Shown here in pieces: positions 5,997 through 7,528 of a DNA stretch of 7,528 bases. The translations under genes were made by a program, and so were the position numbers. The stretch spans positions 1 to 7,528 of the forward strand of contig URWK01000058.1 in the NCBI GenBank assembly GCA_900551505.1, read 5' to 3'. This DNA comes from an uncultured Ruminococcus sp. Its GTDB lineage: Bacteria; Bacillota; Clostridia; Oscillospirales; Ruminococcaceae. The first letter of the stretch is position 1, and each line of letters begins with the position of its first letter. Under the pieces are notes generated by a model that was given only the letters and a program-made list of their open reading frames with translations, was not told where the DNA came from and ran no database searches.

Positions 5997-6301
5997 CTAT
6001 GAATTTTCAGTTTCTGCAGAACTCCCATTAACTGTATTGGCAACAATCTTTGAGATTTCCGTTTCCGCATCAATCAGAGCTGAGTTTTCTTTGATAAACT
6101 GATACAACTCAAGATGCCTTCTTTTAAATTCTTCTGACAACTTCTTACGCTGTTTCTTATTAGGCGTATTCAAAAAATCAGCCACAAAGGCTTTAAGGTC
6201 TTTGTAGTCTGCATTCTTTACGGCATTTCGGCTATTCTCGAAATCGTCAAGCCCGGCTATCAGTTTTTTTACATTTTTATCTTTTAGAACTCCCCAAACA
6301 T
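5997..6301 (-). pseudogene. Small phage gene broken by a one-base frameshift after its fourth codon
   Basis: A full ribosome binding site (GGAGGTG, 6310-6304) and an ATG at 6301-6299 open a frame that stops after only five codons. In the frame one base back, the sequence stays open from just after the ribosome binding site to the stop at 5997, reading VLKDKNVKKLIAGLDDFENS and on to SSAETENS, but has no ATG, GTG or TTG before 6185. Adding one G to the GGGG run (plus-strand 6292-6295) gives MFGGVLKDKNV and a 101-residue protein. A GTG at 6185 could start a 62-residue remnant (MADFLNTPNKKQRKKL), but has no good ribosome binding site. The protein is Lys/Glu-rich, helical and soluble; I do not recognise its family. 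Its end lies about 32 bases from the transposase gene, and the IS may have altered its C-terminus. Confidence 0.72.
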
Positions 6302-6303
6302 AT

Positions 6304-6310
6304 CACCTCC
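6304..6310 (-). promoter_or_regulatory. Ribosome binding site of the frameshifted gene, abutting a terminator
   Basis: GGAGGTG, with only TGAT between GGAGG and the ATG at 6301. It shows where the original gene began. It lies 8 bases after the T-run of the preceding terminator (6323-6319), so the gene can be expressed only from transcripts that pass that terminator. Confidence 0.8.
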
Positions 6311-6318
6311 AAAGAATT

Positions 6319-6350
6319 AAAAACAGCCCCGATTTTAAGCATTTCGGGGC
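6319..6350 (-). terminator. Intrinsic terminator/attenuator between the NusG-like gene and the structural genes
   Basis: On the minus strand GCCCCGA (6350-6344) pairs perfectly with TCGGGGC (6332-6326) around an 11-base loop, followed by TG and five T (6323-6319). The stem is GC-rich. There is no T-run on the plus-strand side, so it works in the direction of the phage operon. Its closeness to the next ribosome binding site suggests a conditional terminator and not the simple end of an operon. Confidence 0.85.
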
Positions 6351-6515
6351 AGTGGTATAGGGTATTGATTTTTTTCTTTAGAACGCTCTAAAATGCCTTT
6401 AGAACGGGCTTAGAAGGCAGGCTTCGCCACTTCGCTTTTTTCAGTTTAAAAGTGAAGTAAAAAGTATGTAATTTAAAAACACTGTATGCGGAGCGAATCA
6501 ACGTCATATGCGTTC
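6351..6515 (-). promoter_or_regulatory. Structured untranslated leader between the NusG-like gene and the terminator
   Basis: About 165 bases without a credible gene. Four inverted repeats follow one another on the minus strand: 6458-6429 (ACTTC/GAAGT plus CTTTT/AAAAG, one mismatch), 6428-6420 (GGC-GAA-GCC), 6419-6394 (TGCCTT/AAGGCA) and 6392-6377 (TTTAGA/TCTAAA, loop GCGT); the last two share no bases. The terminator comes next. A series of hairpins after a NusG-paralog gene is where a recruitment element for a LoaP-like antiterminator would be expected. A weak promoter-like TTGATT (6502-6497) with an AT-rich stretch about 18 bases on cannot be excluded. The regulatory role is inferred. Confidence 0.5.
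6376..6406. repeat. Perfect 10-bp direct repeat, 21-bp period
   Basis: CTTTAGAACG occurs at 6376-6385 and again at 6397-6406, 21 bp apart start to start, about two helical turns. An inverted half, TCTAAA at 6387-6392, lies between them, and TTAGA recurs at 6410-6414. It could be a paired protein-binding site in DNA or part of the leader RNA structure; the sequence alone does not decide. Confidence 0.55.
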
Positions 6516-6992
6516 TCAAATCTTTTCTACAGGTAAACTCACATTAAAACTTCTGCCGTTTATGGTAAGCCTGAGCTTCACTCTGTGCTGTCGCAGGCAA
6601 AAGCTTGTTATCAAATGCTGTAGTCTTAAAACCACTCCATCAATGAATTTCGCCTTGCCGTTTTCGAGTCTGTAATAGGACACTTCGATTGGATTTCCGC
6701 CATTGCAAAGCCATTTGATTTGTTCGGCTTCAGCTGCTGAAAGCGGTGACGGAGGAGAACCAAGAAAACGAATAAACCCCGTCAATTTATGAATTTCGTG
6801 AAACAGTTCGGGGGAGTATTTAAGTTCAACAAAAACATACCCCGAAAAAATTAAAGTGTTCTGTGTGTACCATTTCCCACGACAGCGGATTTTCCTGTTT
6901 TCGCTTGGTGCAAACGCTTTAACTCCCACTCTCTCAAGTTCCTTTAGCAAATCGAATTCACGATTTGGTTTTGTCTGAATAACATAAATCAT
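6516..6992 (-). CDS. NusG paralog, LoaP-like transcription antitermination protein
   Basis: 158 residues, somewhat shorter than housekeeping bacterial NusG. The NGN domain spans residues 1-100: MIYVIQTKPNREFDLLKELE at the start, FSGYVFVEL at 49-57 and TGFIRFLG at 71-78, the surfaces by which NusG proteins grip RNA polymerase. A C-terminal KOW-like domain spans 113-158 (FIDGVVLRL, RVKLRLTINGRSFNVSL), but the usual GPLKG turn reads GVVLR, so it has diverged. NusG paralogs of this type (RfaH, LoaP) bind particular elongating polymerases and make them pass terminators. The gene overlaps the upstream stop by 4 bases (ATGA), and is followed by a hairpin-rich leader and a terminator. A role as late-gene antiterminator is inferred; host-directed action is an alternative. 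Confidence 0.85.
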   Translation of the reverse strand: MIYVIQTKPNREFDLLKELERVGVKAFAPSENRKIRCRGKWYTQNTLIFSGYVFVELKYSPELFHEIHKLTGFIRFLGSPPSPLSAAEAEQIKWLCNGGNPIEVSYYRLENGKAKFIDGVVLRLQHLITSFCLRQHRVKLRLTINGRSFNVSLPVEKI

Positions 6993-7528
6993 CGTTTTTT
7001 CTCTTTCAGATATTTTTTGAGTTCACGGTAAAGGTCAGGGCGTTCATGCGACATAGCTTCGTAAATCGCCGTCTGAAATTCTTCCATGCCATTTTCAAGT
7101 ACAGTTTTTGTATCAACGTCAATCTTTCTTTTGTAAGCTATCGCTTTTGTCAGGGCTACTGCGTTCTTCATCAAAGTTTCAAAATTCACATCATTCATCC
7201 GGTCTTCGGACATATTATTGATATTCTGAAAAACCTGATTGCTGAGAAGCCTTAAAATGCCGTCCGAAACATCAAGATTTTTGTACTTTTCGGTTTCTTC
7301 CATGACTGCACGGAAATTCTCCTGTGCCATTCTTAAAGACTGTAGCGTCTCATTCAAACCGGAGGCGTACCGCTGAACGCTCGACTGAGAGATTTCAAAG
7401 CCTTGATTTTTGATGTAGTCCACGATTTCACGATATGTAAAATCGCTTTTTATCATTTCTTCGACAGCCTCTTTGATATCAGCCGGAAGGCTGTCTATTT
7501 TCGAGTGCTTGCGGTTTTTCTTCTTCAT
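6989..7528 (-). CDS. DUF3486 / Mu gp27-like protein, probable small terminase subunit
   Basis: A complete 179-residue protein whose ATG is the last three bases of the window, so its ribosome binding site cannot be seen. The N-terminus HSKIDSLPADIKEAVEEM followed by TYREIVDYIKNQGFEISQSSVQRYA (helix-turn-helix, about 31-56) is the signature of the DUF3486 family, whose Mu member gp27 belongs to the DNA-packaging machinery. The rest is helical, probably an oligomerisation region, with a very basic end (ELKKYLKEKKR). In Mu-like phages the large terminase and portal genes follow. Here a NusG-like gene follows instead, coupled by an ATGA overlap, and no large terminase or portal is seen in the window. 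Confidence 0.83.
   Translation of the reverse strand: MKKKNRKHSKIDSLPADIKEAVEEMIKSDFTYREIVDYIKNQGFEISQSSVQRYASGLNETLQSLRMAQENFRAVMEETEKYKNLDVSDGILRLLSNQVFQNINNMSEDRMNDVNFETLMKNAVALTKAIAYKRKIDVDTKTVLENGMEEFQTAIYEAMSHERPDLYRELKKYLKEKKR

Noticed and set aside
6004..6020. TTTTCAGTTTCTGC as the IS right inverted repeat
   Set aside because: It matches the left end only with a gap and over a short stretch, and lies within the last codons of the small phage gene. It was kept as a possibility only.
6285..6305. Programmed ribosomal frameshifting at TTTGGGG to express the small gene
   Set aside because: The heptamer is not in the X XXY YYZ phase relative to the ATG, and slipped tRNAs would pair poorly. 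A lost base is simpler.
1..7528. CRISPR array, tRNA or rRNA genes, integrase or attachment site
   Set aside because: No regularly spaced repeats, no cloverleaf-like sequence, no rRNA-like stretch and no integrase gene were seen on either strand.

Overview
The window is a block of phage structural genes, all on the minus strand and so transcribed from the right edge (7528) to the left edge (1). It belongs to a prophage of a low-to-mid GC Gram-positive bacterium. Strong AGGAGG-type ribosome binding sites, frequent ATGA stop/start overlaps and the phage families (Phage_min_cap2, GP20-like scaffold, N4-gp56-type capsid, DUF3486) suggest a gut clostridium such as an Oscillospiraceae/Ruminococcus relative. 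The host is an inference. No host housekeeping gene is present.

Layout in the direction of transcription: (1) 7528-6989, a DUF3486/Mu gp27-like protein, probable small terminase subunit. (2) 6992-6516, a NusG paralog resembling LoaP-type antiterminators, coupled to the previous gene by an ATGA overlap. (3) 6515-6302, a structured untranslated leader ending in an intrinsic terminator that lies almost on the next ribosome binding site. (4) 6301-5997, a small phage gene broken near its start by a one-base frameshift. (5) about 5996-4842, an IS5-family insertion sequence with an intact transposase and its own terminator. (6) 4818-3466, a minor capsid (MuF-position) protein that has lost its native N-terminus at the IS junction and carries an AT-rich C-terminal JAB/JAMM-like domain. 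It is followed by an overlapping 62-residue gene and a terminator, and looks like a phage polymorphic toxin with a candidate immunity gene. (7) 3225-1, the head and head-tail genes: scaffold, major capsid, gp6-like connector, a head-tail joining-position protein, a Minor_capsid_2-like protein, a tail-terminator-position protein and the start of the tail tube gene.

Three points deserve attention. First, the toxin-like capsid fusion and its partner. Second, the pairing of a NusG paralog with two intrinsic terminators that lie inside the late operon, each so close to the next ribosome binding site that no promoter fits between; capsid genes would need read-through, which suggests processive antitermination. 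Third, the genes for large terminase and portal, expected between the small terminase and the MuF-position gene, are absent. The IS sits exactly where they should be, so an IS-associated deletion probably made this prophage unable to package DNA by itself.

All family assignments come from reading the protein sequences by eye. No database search was run.
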